Shown here one piece after another: positions 34,440-43,769 of a stretch of 50,003 nucleotides of DNA. Within the stretch, counting starts at the first letter, position 1. Each line of letters opens with the position of its first letter. The stretch spans positions 1-50,003 of the forward strand of contig JAFGIJ010000030.1 of assembly GCA_016929655.1 (NCBI GenBank), read 5' to 3'. The position numbers were made by a program, and so were the translations under genes. The stretch comes from Clostridia bacterium. Lineage in GTDB: Bacteria; Bacillota; Clostridia; DUPQ01. The notes beneath the pieces are model-generated. The model saw only the letters and a list, made by a program, of their open reading frames with translations. It was not told the DNA's origin and searched no databases.

Positions 34440-37391
34440 ATGGCTAAAAATGATGTTTTTGCAGGAATTGCTGCAAATGGGATGTCCGGGAGAAAGGATT
34501 GTCTGGAAGAGACTTTGCCTCTTGCTGTTCCGGATATTTATTTTTCGGAAGCCGTTGACGTTTGTCCAGATATAACAGAAATTTCGCACATTGAAAAATT
34601 AAGTGAGTTTAAAAAGGGAATCAATGAATTAAAGGAGCTATATTCTCCATTCTTACAAAGATACTGTGCACAAACCACAGATACAAGAATCAAAAAGTAC
34701 ATAAATGATTTTTCATTCAGGTTTGAACATGAAGAAATAAGCCGGGATATAACCATACCTCATTATACCGGTCCTGCAGGAAGATGGACTGCTTCATATA
34801 CCTCATTTTTCAACGCAGATAAAATAGAGCCAGGGGAAAAAGTATTCCTTGTCTTCAAAGGCGTGGATTATATTGCAAATGTGTATGTCAATGACAGATA
34901 TGTCGGAAGCCATGAAGGTTTCTTTTCACCATTTGAATTTGAAATCACTAATTTCCTTTTATCGGAAAACAAACTTGAAGTTATTGTAAAAAACGATATT
35001 CCAACAATTGGGAATGGCGATATGAAGATAAATGGAGACAAGCTATATGCAGCAACGGGACCGGGCTGGGATGGTCCCGAAGATGGTTGGCACCATTGCC
35101 CTGCCGGGGGAGGCATCTTCGACAAGGTATATCTTGAGACGCGTTCCGAATCATATATAGAAGACATTTTCATCAAGCCCGACATTGATAATGGTACTGC
35201 AGGTATTTTTGTAACATATTACTCAAATCTGGTTGAAAATTCTCAGGTTCACCTTGTTTTCAATGTGAATCCATATAATTTTCAAGGAGCTGTTTACAAA
35301 ACAGAAAAAACTTTTCCAAGCGGATATGGATATAATTATTACAGCATTGATATTCCAATGGATGAATTCAGGTTATGGGAAATGGATACTCCCTGGCTTT
35401 ATCTTGTTTCTGTTACAGACGGGTATGACTCCTATGAACAGACATTCGGGATGAGAAAATTTCACATGAACGATTCTGAAATTCCCAAAGGAGATTTATT
35501 CTTAAACAATGAACCTATATTGCTGCGTGGAGCCAATGAAATGGGGCATTTGCAGTTATGTGTCATGAGAGATGATTTTGAGCAGTTGATTGAAGACATA
35601 CTGATAGCAAAATACTGCAACATGAACTACTATCGCATGACTCAAAGGCCGGTGCAGGAAGAAATATACTTTTACTGTGATATGCTCGGAATGCTTTGTC
35701 AGACCGATTTGCCTCTTTTTGGTTACATGAGAAAAAACAAGTTCCATGAAGGTGTAAAACAGGCAGGTGAGATGGAACGGCATGTCAGAAATCACCCTTC
35801 GGTGATAATGTCAACATATATCAATGAACCATTCGCACCCGAAAAATACGATCTTGCCCATCGTCATTTATCCAGAAGGGAACTTGAGCTTTTCTTTGAT
35901 GCCTGTGATGCTGCTACATATTTTGAAAATCCGGATAGAGTGATTAAGCGGGTTGAAGGGGACTATGACCCCCCTACAGAAAAAGGAATGTCGGATTTCC
36001 ACTGTTACAACATGTGGTACACAAACCATGCACTGCCGATTGGGATGCTATACAAAGGTTTCCTTCCTGCATTGAACCGGGGATGGAAAACAGGATGTGG
36101 AGAATATGGGGCTGAAGGACTGGATAATTATGAAGTAATGCGAAAATACTATCCGGCTGACTGGTTGCCTGAGAATGATGACGACTGGTGGATTTCTGAT
36201 AAGATTGTCAAATCCCAGACAAATACAATGCATGGTGACTGGTATGAGGAGCAGTCCAATATAACTGACTGGATAGATGCCAGCCAGGAGCACCAGGCTT
36301 TTGCGACTAAGCTAATGACACTGGCATTTAGAAGAAGGTCCGACAGAATAGTTTCCACCGCTATTCACCTATTGATTGATGCATGGCCTTCGGGATGGAT
36401 GAAAACTCTGCTAGATGTAGACAGAGTTCCCAAAAAGGCATATTTTGCATTCAAGGAAAGCCTTGAACCATTGAAAGTCAATCTTAGAAGTGACAGATGG
36501 TCCGGTTATACCGGTGATGTTATTCCGGTTGAAGTATGGATCCTGAATGATTTGCGCAAAGGCCTGGAAGGACTTTCCCTAAGAGCATCTCTTAAAATTA
36601 ATGATGCAGTAATTTCAAATCATGAACTGGCTGACGTCAAAATAAAGGCATGCTCTTCCATTGTGGCAGGAGTGATAAGGACAAATCTGCCGGCTGTAAC
36701 AAGAGAAACAAAAGCTCGTATGGATATTTGTATTTTAAAGAATGGTCAGCAGATTTCCAAGGATTCCATGGCAATAACAATTTATCCAAAACCTACGGAA
36801 ATAACCGGTGTTTTCTGTGTTGGCAAAGAGGCGGAATCTGTAGCAGAGAGCTCACCTTATCTGTACAGAGTTCAGGATGACAGTGCAAAAGCAATACTTG
36901 TATCCTCCTCTGAAGGATATAAAGAGCAAGGGAAAAATTTGCCGGGTGGTGCCAGGACAGTGTTCCTGATGAATGAAGAAAAAGATAAATATTATGAAAT
37001 AAATGGGGAAGTCTATGCTTTTCTGCCTATATTCGACCCCGGCGAAGTCGGTGAGAACGGTGAATTGAAAGGCCTTTCTTTTGTGGCACTGTCAGATAAA
37101 ATGAAGCAATCATATGGTAAAAATGACTGCTCCTACTGGTATAATGGTGAGAAGGACTATATTGATCATGTAGCTGAATATTATGTCGATGTTGAGCCTG
37201 ATGGTCTGTATGCCTTTGGTTTTGAAAAACCACCCTGGGGAAAGAGAACTGAAGGATTGAAGAGGAAACTCCCGGTTGTTTGTGTAAAGAATGATTGTGT
37301 TTTTATGTCATTTGAAACCAAGGGAAGAACTGGATTCAATCCTGTTCTTGATAAAATAATCAATCAAATGTTAACGGGAAAACTGATATAA
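34440..37391 (+). CDS. Glycoside hydrolase family 2 protein
   Basis: A 983-residue enzyme without a signal peptide, so probably cytoplasmic. It has an N-terminal sugar-binding jelly roll (SRDITIPHYTGPAGRWTASYTSFF ... VFLVFKGVDYIANVYVNDRYVGSHEGFFSPFEFEI), an immunoglobulin-like domain, and a TIM barrel starting at LLRGANEMG. The acid/base Glu is probably in YINEPF (about residue 463) and the nucleophile Glu in GCGEYGAEG (about 555). The C-terminal 300 residues form further beta domains. Beta-galactosidase, glucuronidase or mannosidase activity cannot be told apart. The tracked start at 34422 is replaced by ATG 34440, after GGGGGTG. Ahead lies the tandem array; malic enzyme follows. Confidence 0.85.
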   Translation: MAKNDVFAGIAANGMSGRKDCLEETLPLAVPDIYFSEAVDVCPDITEISHIEKLSEFKKGINELKELYSPFLQRYCAQTTDTRIKKYINDFSFRFEHEEISRDITIPHYTGPAGRWTASYTSFFNADKIEPGEKVFLVFKGVDYIANVYVNDRYVGSHEGFFSPFEFEITNFLLSENKLEVIVKNDIPTIGNGDMKINGDKLYAATGPGWDGPEDGWHHCPAGGGIFDKVYLETRSESYIEDIFIKPDIDNGTAGIFVTYYSNLVENSQVHLVFNVNPYNFQGAVYKTEKTFPSGYGYNYYSIDIPMDEFRLWEMDTPWLYLVSVTDGYDSYEQTFGMRKFHMNDSEIPKGDLFLNNEPILLRGANEMGHLQLCVMRDDFEQLIEDILIAKYCNMNYYRMTQRPVQEEIYFYCDMLGMLCQTDLPLFGYMRKNKFHEGVKQAGEMERHVRNHPSVIMSTYINEPFAPEKYDLAHRHLSRRELELFFDACDAATYFENPDRVIKRVEGDYDPPTEKGMSDFHCYNMWYTNHALPIGMLYKGFLPALNRGWKTGCGEYGAEGLDNYEVMRKYYPADWLPENDDDWWISDKIVKSQTNTMHGDWYEEQSNITDWIDASQEHQAFATKLMTLAFRRRSDRIVSTAIHLLIDAWPSGWMKTLLDVDRVPKKAYFAFKESLEPLKVNLRSDRWSGYTGDVIPVEVWILNDLRKGLEGLSLRASLKINDAVISNHELADVKIKACSSIVAGVIRTNLPAVTRETKARMDICILKNGQQISKDSMAITIYPKPTEITGVFCVGKEAESVAESSPYLYRVQDDSAKAILVSSSEGYKEQGKNLPGGARTVFLMNEEKDKYYEINGEVYAFLPIFDPGEVGENGELKGLSFVALSDKMKQSYGKNDCSYWYNGEKDYIDHVAEYYVDVEPDGLYAFGFEKPPWGKRTEGLKRKLPVVCVKNDCVFMSFETKGRTGFNPVLDKIINQMLTGKLI

Positions 37392-37428
37392 AATAGAATT
37401 ACAAAACTTGAAAAAGACGGAGGATATC

Positions 37429-38601
37429 ATGGATATTAGAAAAAAGGCACTGGAACTGCACGGACAATGGAAAGGCAAGATTGAGGTTATCAGCACAGTT
37501 GCCGTCAATAACAAAGAAGATCTTTCCATCGCCTATACTCCCGGTGTTGCTGAGCCGTGTCTTGAGATAGAGAAGAATCCTGACCTGTCATATGAGTATA
37601 CAAGAAGACACAATCTGGTGGCTGTTGTTACCGATGGAACTGCAGTCCTTGGGCTTGGTGATATAGGTCCTGAGGCAGGAATGCCTGTAATGGAGGGCAA
37701 ATGTGTTCTGTTCAAGACTTTTGGCGGGGTTGATGCATTTCCGTTGTGTATAAGGAGCAAGGAAGTTGATGATATAGTAAAAACTGTCACCTTGCTTGCA
37801 GGTTCATTTGGTGGAATCAACCTTGAAGATATTTCAGCTCCCAGATGTTTTGAAATAGAAAGAAGACTCAAGGAAGCGTGTGATATTCCCATATTCCATG
37901 ATGACCAGCATGGAACAGCAGTTGTAACACTTGCAGCCATGATAAATTCCCTTAAAATTGCCAAAAAAGAAATTTATGATATTTCAGTTGTGGTAAATGG
38001 TTCAGGCGCAGCAGGAATTGCGGTTACAAAACTTCTGATGAGCATGGGCCTGAAAAAAGTCATTCTTTGCGACAGACAAGGAGCAATATATAAAGGCAGG
38101 GAAAATCTAAATGATGAAAAAAAGCTAATGGCTGAAATATCAAATCTGGAAAAGAAAAAGGGAGATCTGGGCGAGGTAATAAAAGGGGCTGATGTTTTTA
38201 TTGGAGTGTCTGCACCCGGAATGCTGACAGGAGAAATGATAAGGACAATGGCAAAAGATCCCTTGATATTTGCAATGGCAAATCCGGTACCGGAAATAAT
38301 GCCTGATGAAGCCATTGCGGCAGGTGCGCTGGTTGTAGGAACAGGGCGGTCTGACTTTAAAAACCAGATAAATAATGTTCTTGCATTTCCCGGCATATTC
38401 AGGGGAGCACTGGATGTAAGGGCTTCTGATATAAATGACGAGATGAAAATTGCCGCTGCATACGCCATTGCGAATCTAATAGATGAAAAAGAGTTGTGTC
38501 CCGAATATGTCATACCTGAACCCTTCGATCCAAGGGTTGGACCCGCAGTTGCCAAAGCAGTTGCCCAGGCAGCCAAAGATACCGGAGTTGCAAGATTATA
38601 G
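37429..38601 (+). CDS. Malic enzyme (NAD-dependent type)
   Basis: The enzyme oxidatively decarboxylates malate to pyruvate and CO2. The 390-residue protein is the short bacterial form without the phosphotransacetylase-like domain. Motifs: VAVNNKEDLSIAYTPGVAEPC, TDGTAVLGLGDIGPEAGMPVMEGK, GINLEDISAPRCFEIE, IFHDDQHGTAV (metal-binding) and the nucleotide loop VVNGSGAAGIAV. ATG 37429 follows CGGAGGA; the tracked ORF starts upstream. It stands 37 bases after the GH2 gene and may be read with it, although the functions do not belong together. Cofactor preference is uncertain. Confidence 0.94.
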   Translation: MDIRKKALELHGQWKGKIEVISTVAVNNKEDLSIAYTPGVAEPCLEIEKNPDLSYEYTRRHNLVAVVTDGTAVLGLGDIGPEAGMPVMEGKCVLFKTFGGVDAFPLCIRSKEVDDIVKTVTLLAGSFGGINLEDISAPRCFEIERRLKEACDIPIFHDDQHGTAVVTLAAMINSLKIAKKEIYDISVVVNGSGAAGIAVTKLLMSMGLKKVILCDRQGAIYKGRENLNDEKKLMAEISNLEKKKGDLGEVIKGADVFIGVSAPGMLTGEMIRTMAKDPLIFAMANPVPEIMPDEAIAAGALVVGTGRSDFKNQINNVLAFPGIFRGALDVRASDINDEMKIAAAYAIANLIDEKELCPEYVIPEPFDPRVGPAVAKAVAQAAKDTGVARL

Positions 38602-38646
38602 TCTTTTTGGGTATAACTCAATGAGAACATAAAAAGGATGTGGAAC

Positions 38647-39594
38647 ATGGAAAATAAATATAAAAAAGCAATTCTAGCTGGAGGATGTTTCTGGTGCATG
38701 GAACAGCCGTTGGTTCAAACCGAAGGGGTTGTTTCGGTTCTGCCCGGCTATACCGGAGGACACATAAAAAACCCGACATATGAGCAGGTCTGTACAGGAA
38801 CGACAGGACATTTTGAGGCCATAGAGGTAACATACGACTCATCAAAAGTCTCTTTTAAAGAAATACTTGATGTATTCTGGAGGCAGATTGACCCCACTGA
38901 CGACGGTGGACAGTTTGCCGACAGGGGATCACAGTACAGGCCCGCAATATTTTATGGGAATGAAGAAGAGAGGCTGACTGCAGAAGAATCAAGGGATGAA
39001 ATAGAGAGGACTTTTAAATTTGACAAACCCATTACAACATTGATTCTACCTGCTGAAACTTTTTATACAGCAGAAGATTATCATCAGAAATATTATGAGA
39101 AAAATCCCGGAAGATACAAGATGTACAAAAAATCATCAGGAAGACAGGACTTTATTGAGAGGGTTTGGAAAAATGAAAACAAGGACCTCCGTGACCGGCT
39201 CACGCCAATCCAGTTTGAAGTAACACAGAATAATGCTACTGAACCTCCGTTTAGAAATGAATACTGGGATAATAAAGAAAAGGGTATTTATGTAGATATA
39301 GTAACTGGAGAACCTCTTTTTACATCCAGGGATAAATTTGATTCCGGTTGTGGGTGGCCGAGTTTTACAAAACCACTTGAAAAAGAGGCAGTCATTGAGA
39401 AGTTTGACGGAAGCCATGGAATGGCCAGAACAGAAATCAGAAACAGCTCTGATTCAGCCCACCTTGGTCATGTTTTCGAAGATGGTCCGGATCCTACCGG
39501 ATTGAGATACTGCATCAATTCTGCAGCCCTGCGGTTTATACCCGAGAAAGACATGGAAAAGGAAGGTTACGGCGAATATCTGAAAAAAATCTAA
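38647..39594 (+). CDS. msrAB: Bifunctional peptide methionine sulfoxide reductase MsrA-MsrB
   Basis: The fusion repairs both epimers of oxidised methionine. The 315-residue protein has MsrA in its first half with [10 protein letters not shown] (Cys14 is the catalytic residue) and MsrB in the second half, with [36 protein letters not shown] and the catalytic Cys in RYCIN. The zinc-binding CxxC pairs of many MsrB proteins are not seen, which is normal for one subgroup. ATG 38647 lies 8 bases after AAGGA; the tracked 38638 ATG overlaps this site. The protein has no signal peptide and should be cytoplasmic. A hairpin repeat follows. Confidence 0.97.
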   Translation: MENKYKKAILAGGCFWCMEQPLVQTEGVVSVLPGYTGGHIKNPTYEQVCTGTTGHFEAIEVTYDSSKVSFKEILDVFWRQIDPTDDGGQFADRGSQYRPAIFYGNEEERLTAEESRDEIERTFKFDKPITTLILPAETFYTAEDYHQKYYEKNPGRYKMYKKSSGRQDFIERVWKNENKDLRDRLTPIQFEVTQNNATEPPFRNEYWDNKEKGIYVDIVTGEPLFTSRDKFDSGCGWPSFTKPLEKEAVIEKFDGSHGMARTEIRNSSDSAHLGHVFEDGPDPTGLRYCINSAALRFIPEKDMEKEGYGEYLKKI

Positions 39595-39619
39595 TATCAT
39601 ATGGCACTTAATGCACTGA

Positions 39620-39654
39620 TTTCGAGCAAACACCCTTCGGGTATTTGCTCGAAA
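39620..39654. repeat. Hairpin repeat, TTTCGAG(C/T)AAA family (copy 1)
   Basis: TTTCGAGCAAA-C-ACCC-TTC-GGGT-A-TTTGCTCGAAA is a 15-bp stem with one C/A mismatch and a 3-base loop. It is followed by AATTTAA, not a long T-run, so it would be a weak terminator for msrAB. Its relatives are at 44807-44875. It is unrelated to the CGTAAATATTTACG family. Confidence 0.8.
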
Positions 39655-39747
39655 ATTTAACTGTTTGTAACTTTTTCCCCAAATACTAAAAAGGTGATTT
39701 GCTGATTATGGTATATAATAGGATAAAGTGTTTTTTGGAGGTGGGAT

Positions 39748-40593
39748 ATGAAACTTGGAATTCATGCATATGCATGGTGCAGTGAATGGAACAATGACCA
39801 GCTTGATTTAATAGACAGAGCTCAGAAACTGGGGATGGATTTCATTGAACTTCCACTAATGGTTCTAGATAAATTTGATTCCGGTGCCGTTGGAAATAGG
39901 TTGAAAACACTTGGGTTCAGTGCATGTACCTCAACGGTTCTGCTTGATGATACTGACATTACCAGTGAAAGCCCTGATATCAGAGTGAAGGGTGTGGAAT
40001 TTCTCAAGCGATGTGTAAAGGCAACGTCAGAAATAGGTGCAACAAATTTTTCGGGAGTTATATATTCAAAGCATATCAGACAGCTGGACGGACGTCCTAC
40101 TGAAAGGGAATACACCTGGTCCGCCGATTGTCTCAGGGAAGTTGCTGATTACGCAGATGGACTTGGTGTTATTGTAGGCCTCGAACCGGTAAACAGGTAT
40201 GAAACATTTTTGGTAAACACATGTGAACAGGCCTTGATGCTTAAGGAAATGATTGGAAGAGATAATATCAAGATTCATCTGGACACATATCATATGAACA
40301 TAGAAGAAAAATCATTCTATGATGCAACCCTGGCAGCCGGCAAAGATCTGATGCACTACCATCTTTGTGAAAATGACAGAGGTATTCCAGGGACAGGACT
40401 TGTTGACTGGGATAATATTTTCAAGGCTCTTTCTGAAATCAATTATACAGGTTATGCTGCACTAGAGAGTTTCGTTGACTGTACAGACAACATGAATACA
40501 TGGGTATGGCGTCAGTTGGCAAAGGATGGAGATACTTTGGTTTCACAGGGAACGGAATTTATCCGTGGAATGATGAAAAAATACGGTCTGTGA
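39748..40593 (+). CDS. Sugar phosphate isomerase/epimerase (D-tagatose 3-epimerase-like)
   Basis: The 281-residue TIM-barrel protein belongs to the AP-endonuclease-2-like sugar isomerases. Metal ligands can be assigned from the family: Glu in VGLEPVNRYE, Asp in IHLDTYHMN, His in HYHLCENDRG and Glu in AALESFVD. The ENDRG and HLCEN motifs are those of ketose 3-epimerases (D-psicose/D-tagatose). The start follows GGAGGTGGGAT. It overlaps the next gene, an MFS transporter, by one base (TGATG), so epimerase and transporter probably act on the same sugar or polyol. The real substrate is not known. Confidence 0.87.
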   Translation: MKLGIHAYAWCSEWNNDQLDLIDRAQKLGMDFIELPLMVLDKFDSGAVGNRLKTLGFSACTSTVLLDDTDITSESPDIRVKGVEFLKRCVKATSEIGATNFSGVIYSKHIRQLDGRPTEREYTWSADCLREVADYADGLGVIVGLEPVNRYETFLVNTCEQALMLKEMIGRDNIKIHLDTYHMNIEEKSFYDATLAAGKDLMHYHLCENDRGIPGTGLVDWDNIFKALSEINYTGYAALESFVDCTDNMNTWVWRQLAKDGDTLVSQGTEFIRGMMKKYGL

Positions 40594-41792
40594 TGGAACA
40601 GAACTGGAGGAGAACCCTATACATAGTTTGGTTTGTCCAGATACTGTCGTTGATGTCATTCAGTTTCGGGATTCCATTTTTACCATATTATATTCAGGAA
40701 ATGGGGGTCACTGACCCCGACAGACTCCGTTTGCTTACAGGAATAATCAGTTCAGCTCCCGCTATAGGCATGGGAATAATGGCACCCATTTGGGGAATCA
40801 TGGCTGACAGATTCGGTAAAAAGCCTATGCTACTTAGGGCTCTATTCAGCTCTTTTGTTATACTTACGGCACTGGGACTGGTTAATTCAGTAGGATGGGT
40901 TTTGGCCTTAAGAAGTATCCAGGGGTTTTTATCTGGAACAGTTACAGCTGCGGGAGCATTGGTCGCGGCAAAGACACCTCAGAAGAACATGTCATTTGCT
41001 TTGGGAATCCTGGCATCGTCGACATTTTTAGGCAGATCCATTGGTCCGGCCATCGGAGGCGTTTTAGCTGAAGCCGTCGGCTATAAACTAAGTTTCATTT
41101 TGGGCGGAGTTATAATGCTGGTTGCTTTTTTGCTTATTCTTATTTTCATAAACGAAACAAAAACAATCCAAAGTGACGATGGTGCAAAAAGCAAGGGAGA
41201 ATTTTGGAAAGTATTCACATTGCCCATTATACTTGTATTAGTATTGATGTTCTTCATGGGAATAAGCCGAACAGTTGCCTCACCGTACCTGCCTCTTTAT
41301 GTTCAGGAAGTAAGGGGAATGATAGAAGGATCTTCACTTACCACAGGAATTATTACTGCAGGAGCAAGTATAGCGACAGCATTATCAGCATTGTTATTCA
41401 CAAGACTGGGGGACAGATACGATAAAAGAAAACTGGTTGCAACATTTCTTGGTGCAGGTGCATTAGCGGTTATCCCACTTCTTCTGGCAGGCTCTTTAAT
41501 ATGGTTTGGAGTTTTTTATGCTCTGATGTTCTTCATGCTTGGAGGAACAGATCCCCTTATTATGTCTTACTCCCTGACCTTGGTCCCTGAAAACAAAAGA
41601 GGACTTTTGTTCGGCATCCGGACTTCCGTCGGTTCAATAGCATGGGCTATAGCACCTTTGCTTGGAAGCTATGCAACCATCAATTACTCGCTTGAAGTGG
41701 TATTTTATCTTATTCCGGTGTTTTTGATATTGGCCTTGATTACGACTCTGATTATAATGAAAAAGCGGGTCGAAAGCCCGCTTGTAATTTAA
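40593..41792 (+). CDS. MFS transporter coupled to the epimerase
   Basis: The 399-residue protein has twelve predicted membrane segments and the MFS loop GIMADRFGKKPML between segments 2 and 3. The second half has RLGDRYDKRKLV. SFGIPFLPYYIQEMGV and FALGILASSTFLGRSIGPAIGG are typical of the drug:H+ antiporter group, though many sugar-linked members look the same. The ATG at 40593 overlaps the epimerase stop by one base and replaces the tracked 40500 start, which lies inside that gene. The last codons fold into the deoD terminator, read on the other strand. Confidence 0.88.
   Translation: MEQNWRRTLYIVWFVQILSLMSFSFGIPFLPYYIQEMGVTDPDRLRLLTGIISSAPAIGMGIMAPIWGIMADRFGKKPMLLRALFSSFVILTALGLVNSVGWVLALRSIQGFLSGTVTAAGALVAAKTPQKNMSFALGILASSTFLGRSIGPAIGGVLAEAVGYKLSFILGGVIMLVAFLLILIFINETKTIQSDDGAKSKGEFWKVFTLPIILVLVLMFFMGISRTVASPYLPLYVQEVRGMIEGSSLTTGIITAGASIATALSALLFTRLGDRYDKRKLVATFLGAGALAVIPLLLAGSLIWFGVFYALMFFMLGGTDPLIMSYSLTLVPENKRGLLFGIRTSVGSIAWAIAPLLGSYATINYSLEVVFYLIPVFLILALITTLIIMKKRVESPLVI
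41760..41783 (-). terminator. Terminator of deoD, lying inside the end of the MFS gene
   Basis: Read on the minus strand, AAGCGGG-7-CCCGCTT is followed by TTTTTCATT. The stem is in the last codons of the convergent MFS gene, so one DNA segment serves as coding sequence on one strand and terminator on the other. Confidence 0.75.
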
Positions 41793-41801
41793 AATCATAT
41801 A

Positions 41802-42509
41802 TTATGCCAGTTCCAGGGCTATTTCCATCATTTTTGTAAAAGCTGTCTGCCGTTCCTCACTGGTCGTTACTTCGTGGGTTACCAGAGAATCAGAAACAGT
41901 GAGTATGCATAGGGCATTGACACCGGCTCGTGCAGCATTCATATATAGTGCTGCAGCTTCCATCTCAACCGCAAGAACTCCCAGCCTTGCCCATTTTTTC
42001 CAGACATCTGGATTATCATCATAAAATATATCTGAAGACAAGATGTTTCCAACAGTAACAGGTGTACCCTTTTCCTTTGCTACTTCTACAGCTTTGCTGA
42101 GAAGTTTCCATGAAGCTGTTGGGGCATACGTTCCGTTCAAATCATATTGGGATGCAAAATTGGAATTGGTTGATGCGCTCATTCCGATGATAACATCATA
42201 TAGATTCAGGTCTCTCTGAAAAGCTCCGCAGGAGCCGACTCTTATAAGATTTTCAACGCCATAGGTATGAATCAATTCATACGAGTAAATACCAATGGAA
42301 GGCATTCCCATGCCTGTTCCCATAACTGAAATCTGTTTTCCGTTATAAGTTCCGGTATACCCAAATGCATTTCTGACAGCATTGAATTGTACAGGATTTT
42401 CCAGATAGGTTTCTGCTATAAACTTTGCTCTAAGAGGATCTCCGGGCAAAAGAATTGTCTTTGCAATGATACCTTCTTTGTCTACGCCGATATGCGGTGT
42501 TTTATTCAT
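41802..42509 (-). CDS. deoD: Purine nucleoside phosphorylase, DeoD type
   Basis: DeoD splits purine nucleosides (often including adenosine) with phosphate to the free base and ribose 1-phosphate. The 235-residue protein shows all family signs: [54 protein letters not shown] and VEMEAAALY; the catalytic Asp is in TVSDSL. The start follows AGGGGG on the minus strand. It is divergent from apt, the next step of adenine salvage, with 146 bases between the starts. It could recycle the adenosine made by the SAM hydrolases (inference). Confidence 0.97.
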   Translation of the reverse strand: MNKTPHIGVDKEGIIAKTILLPGDPLRAKFIAETYLENPVQFNAVRNAFGYTGTYNGKQISVMGTGMGMPSIGIYSYELIHTYGVENLIRVGSCGAFQRDLNLYDVIIGMSASTNSNFASQYDLNGTYAPTASWKLLSKAVEVAKEKGTPVTVGNILSSDIFYDDNPDVWKKWARLGVLAVEMEAAALYMNAARAGVNALCILTVSDSLVTHEVTTSEERQTAFTKMMEIALELA

Positions 42510-42552
42510 TTAAAATTTCCCCCTTGCTTTTTAACTTTACCCCTGTGTATTG

Positions 42553-42561
42553 ATTATATCA
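42553..42561 (-). promoter_or_regulatory. Extended -10 promoter of deoD
   Basis: On the minus strand TGATATAAT, an extended -10, lies 43 bases upstream of the deoD start. No matching -35 hexamer. Confidence 0.55.
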
Positions 42562-42591
42562 TACAAAACAATTCGTCCTTTTAATAAATAG

Positions 42592-42620
42592 TTTAACAAA
42601 GGGTACCCATATGATAAAAT
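42592..42620 (+). promoter_or_regulatory. Promoter of apt
   Basis: TTTAAC, a 17-base spacer and TAAAAT with an extended TGA. The tracked ATG at 42611 falls inside this promoter, which supports the later start at 42656. Confidence 0.6.
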
Positions 42621-42655
42621 GTAGTCTGCTAATATGTATCAAAGGAGTAGTTCAA

Positions 42656-43171
42656 ATGGACTTGAAATCTAAATTCAGACATGTACTTGATTTCCCGAAG
42701 GAAGGTATAGATTTTATTGATATAACAACTGTACTTCAGGATCCGGAGGCGTTTGCATACAGCCTTGAAAAAATGAAGGAAAGCATGAAAGACTTTGGTG
42801 AATTTGACCTTATTGTTGCTCCTGAGGCAAGAGGTTTCATATTTGGTACACCGCTTGCATACATGACAGGCAAAGGTTTTATTCCTATTAGAAAACCTGG
42901 AAAACTTCCTCATAAAACCATCAGCCTTGAGTATAAGCTGGAATATGGAACCAATACCCTTGAAATACATGAAGATGCAATAAAACCGGGTCAACGGGTT
43001 GTAATCGTAGATGATCTTCTGGCAACCAGTGGAACGACGGAATCCATAATCAAGCTTGTAGAAAAAATGGGCGGTGAAATTGCAGGGGTACAGGTGCTCA
43101 TTGAGCTGGCTTTCCTAAAGGGCAGGGAAAAGCTCAGGGATTATAAAGTCAAATCAATTGTGCAATTTTAA
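42656..43171 (+). CDS. apt: Adenine phosphoribosyltransferase
   Basis: Apt turns adenine and PRPP into AMP. The 171-residue protein has the usual length. It has the PRPP-binding motif VVIVDDLLATSGTTESII, APEARGFIFGTPLAY and FPKEGIDFIDITTVLQD near the N terminus. ATG 42656 lies 8 bases after AAAGGAG; the tracked upstream start overlaps the promoter. It is divergent from deoD, giving a purine-salvage pair, and ends in a bidirectional terminator shared with the DUF4234 gene. Confidence 0.97.
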   Translation: MDLKSKFRHVLDFPKEGIDFIDITTVLQDPEAFAYSLEKMKESMKDFGEFDLIVAPEARGFIFGTPLAYMTGKGFIPIRKPGKLPHKTISLEYKLEYGTNTLEIHEDAIKPGQRVVIVDDLLATSGTTESIIKLVEKMGGEIAGVQVLIELAFLKGREKLRDYKVKSIVQF

Positions 43172-43178
43172 GTAAAAA

Positions 43179-43204
43179 AAAAGAGACCGTGCAGGTCTCT
43201 TTTA
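43179..43204. terminator. Bidirectional terminator between apt and DUF4234 gene
   Basis: AAAAGAGACC-5-GGTCTCTTTT is a 10-bp stem with T-runs on both strands. It ends both convergent genes. Confidence 0.92.
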
Positions 43205-43213
43205 ATGTCCAGA

Positions 43214-43567
43214 TCAAACCTCGGTGTGGTCGATTACTATATTCATTGAATTTTGCATCAGGCCTACATTTACTATGCTCAGCCCGAAAATTGCCAGTAC
43301 CAGATAAAGCACTGCATTGTCCTCAATTGCAACCCCTGCCTTTTCCTGACAAGTTGATACATATTTACCATATTTATACATCCAGTAAATAGAATATATA
43401 CCACAGGTTACGATGGAAAGTAAAACCTCTAGGCCCGGATTGATGGTTTCATCATCAAGATAAACCTTGATGTCATTGGAGAAAGAATATATCCAGTAAA
43501 GGTAATAAATTCCGCAGGTAATCAAGGACAAAATGATTACTTCAGCTATTGAACGTTTTTTAATCAT
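43214..43567 (-). CDS. DUF4234 small membrane protein
   Basis: A 117-residue protein with two copies of the motif (L)SIVTCGIYSIYWMYK-type, here LSLITCGIYYLYWIYSFSNDI near residue 14 and LSIVTCGIYSIYWMYKYGKYV near residue 50, then a third hydrophobic stretch (AVLYLVLAIFGLSIVNVGLMQNSMN). This is the DUF4234 pattern. It starts after GGAG with 8-base spacing on the minus strand. The function is unknown. The 202 bases between it and mreB hold the mreB promoter and an AT-rich segment with no other recognised element. Confidence 0.85.
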   Translation of the reverse strand: MIKKRSIAEVIILSLITCGIYYLYWIYSFSNDIKVYLDDETINPGLEVLLSIVTCGIYSIYWMYKYGKYVSTCQEKAGVAIEDNAVLYLVLAIFGLSIVNVGLMQNSMNIVIDHTEV

Positions 43568-43716
43568 GGGGTGTCTCCTGTTCGTTTTATTTCGTTACTA
43601 TATTAACACAGGGTTATCAGAGGTGCAATCAACACTCTTGAATAACATTGTTTGAACCACAAAACATACAAAGTATAATTTATATTGTCATCTTTTGTCT
43701 AAACCCCCGTTTCTTC

Positions 43717-43745
43717 TTGAAAGCCCCTGTGCCGTGTGAGATAAT
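43717..43745 (+). promoter_or_regulatory. Promoter of the mreB-like gene
   Basis: TTGAAA, a 17-base spacer and GATAAT with an extended TGA before it, 24 bases from the start codon. Confidence 0.75.
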
Positions 43746-43769
43746 GAAAAAAAAGATTTAGGAGAAATT

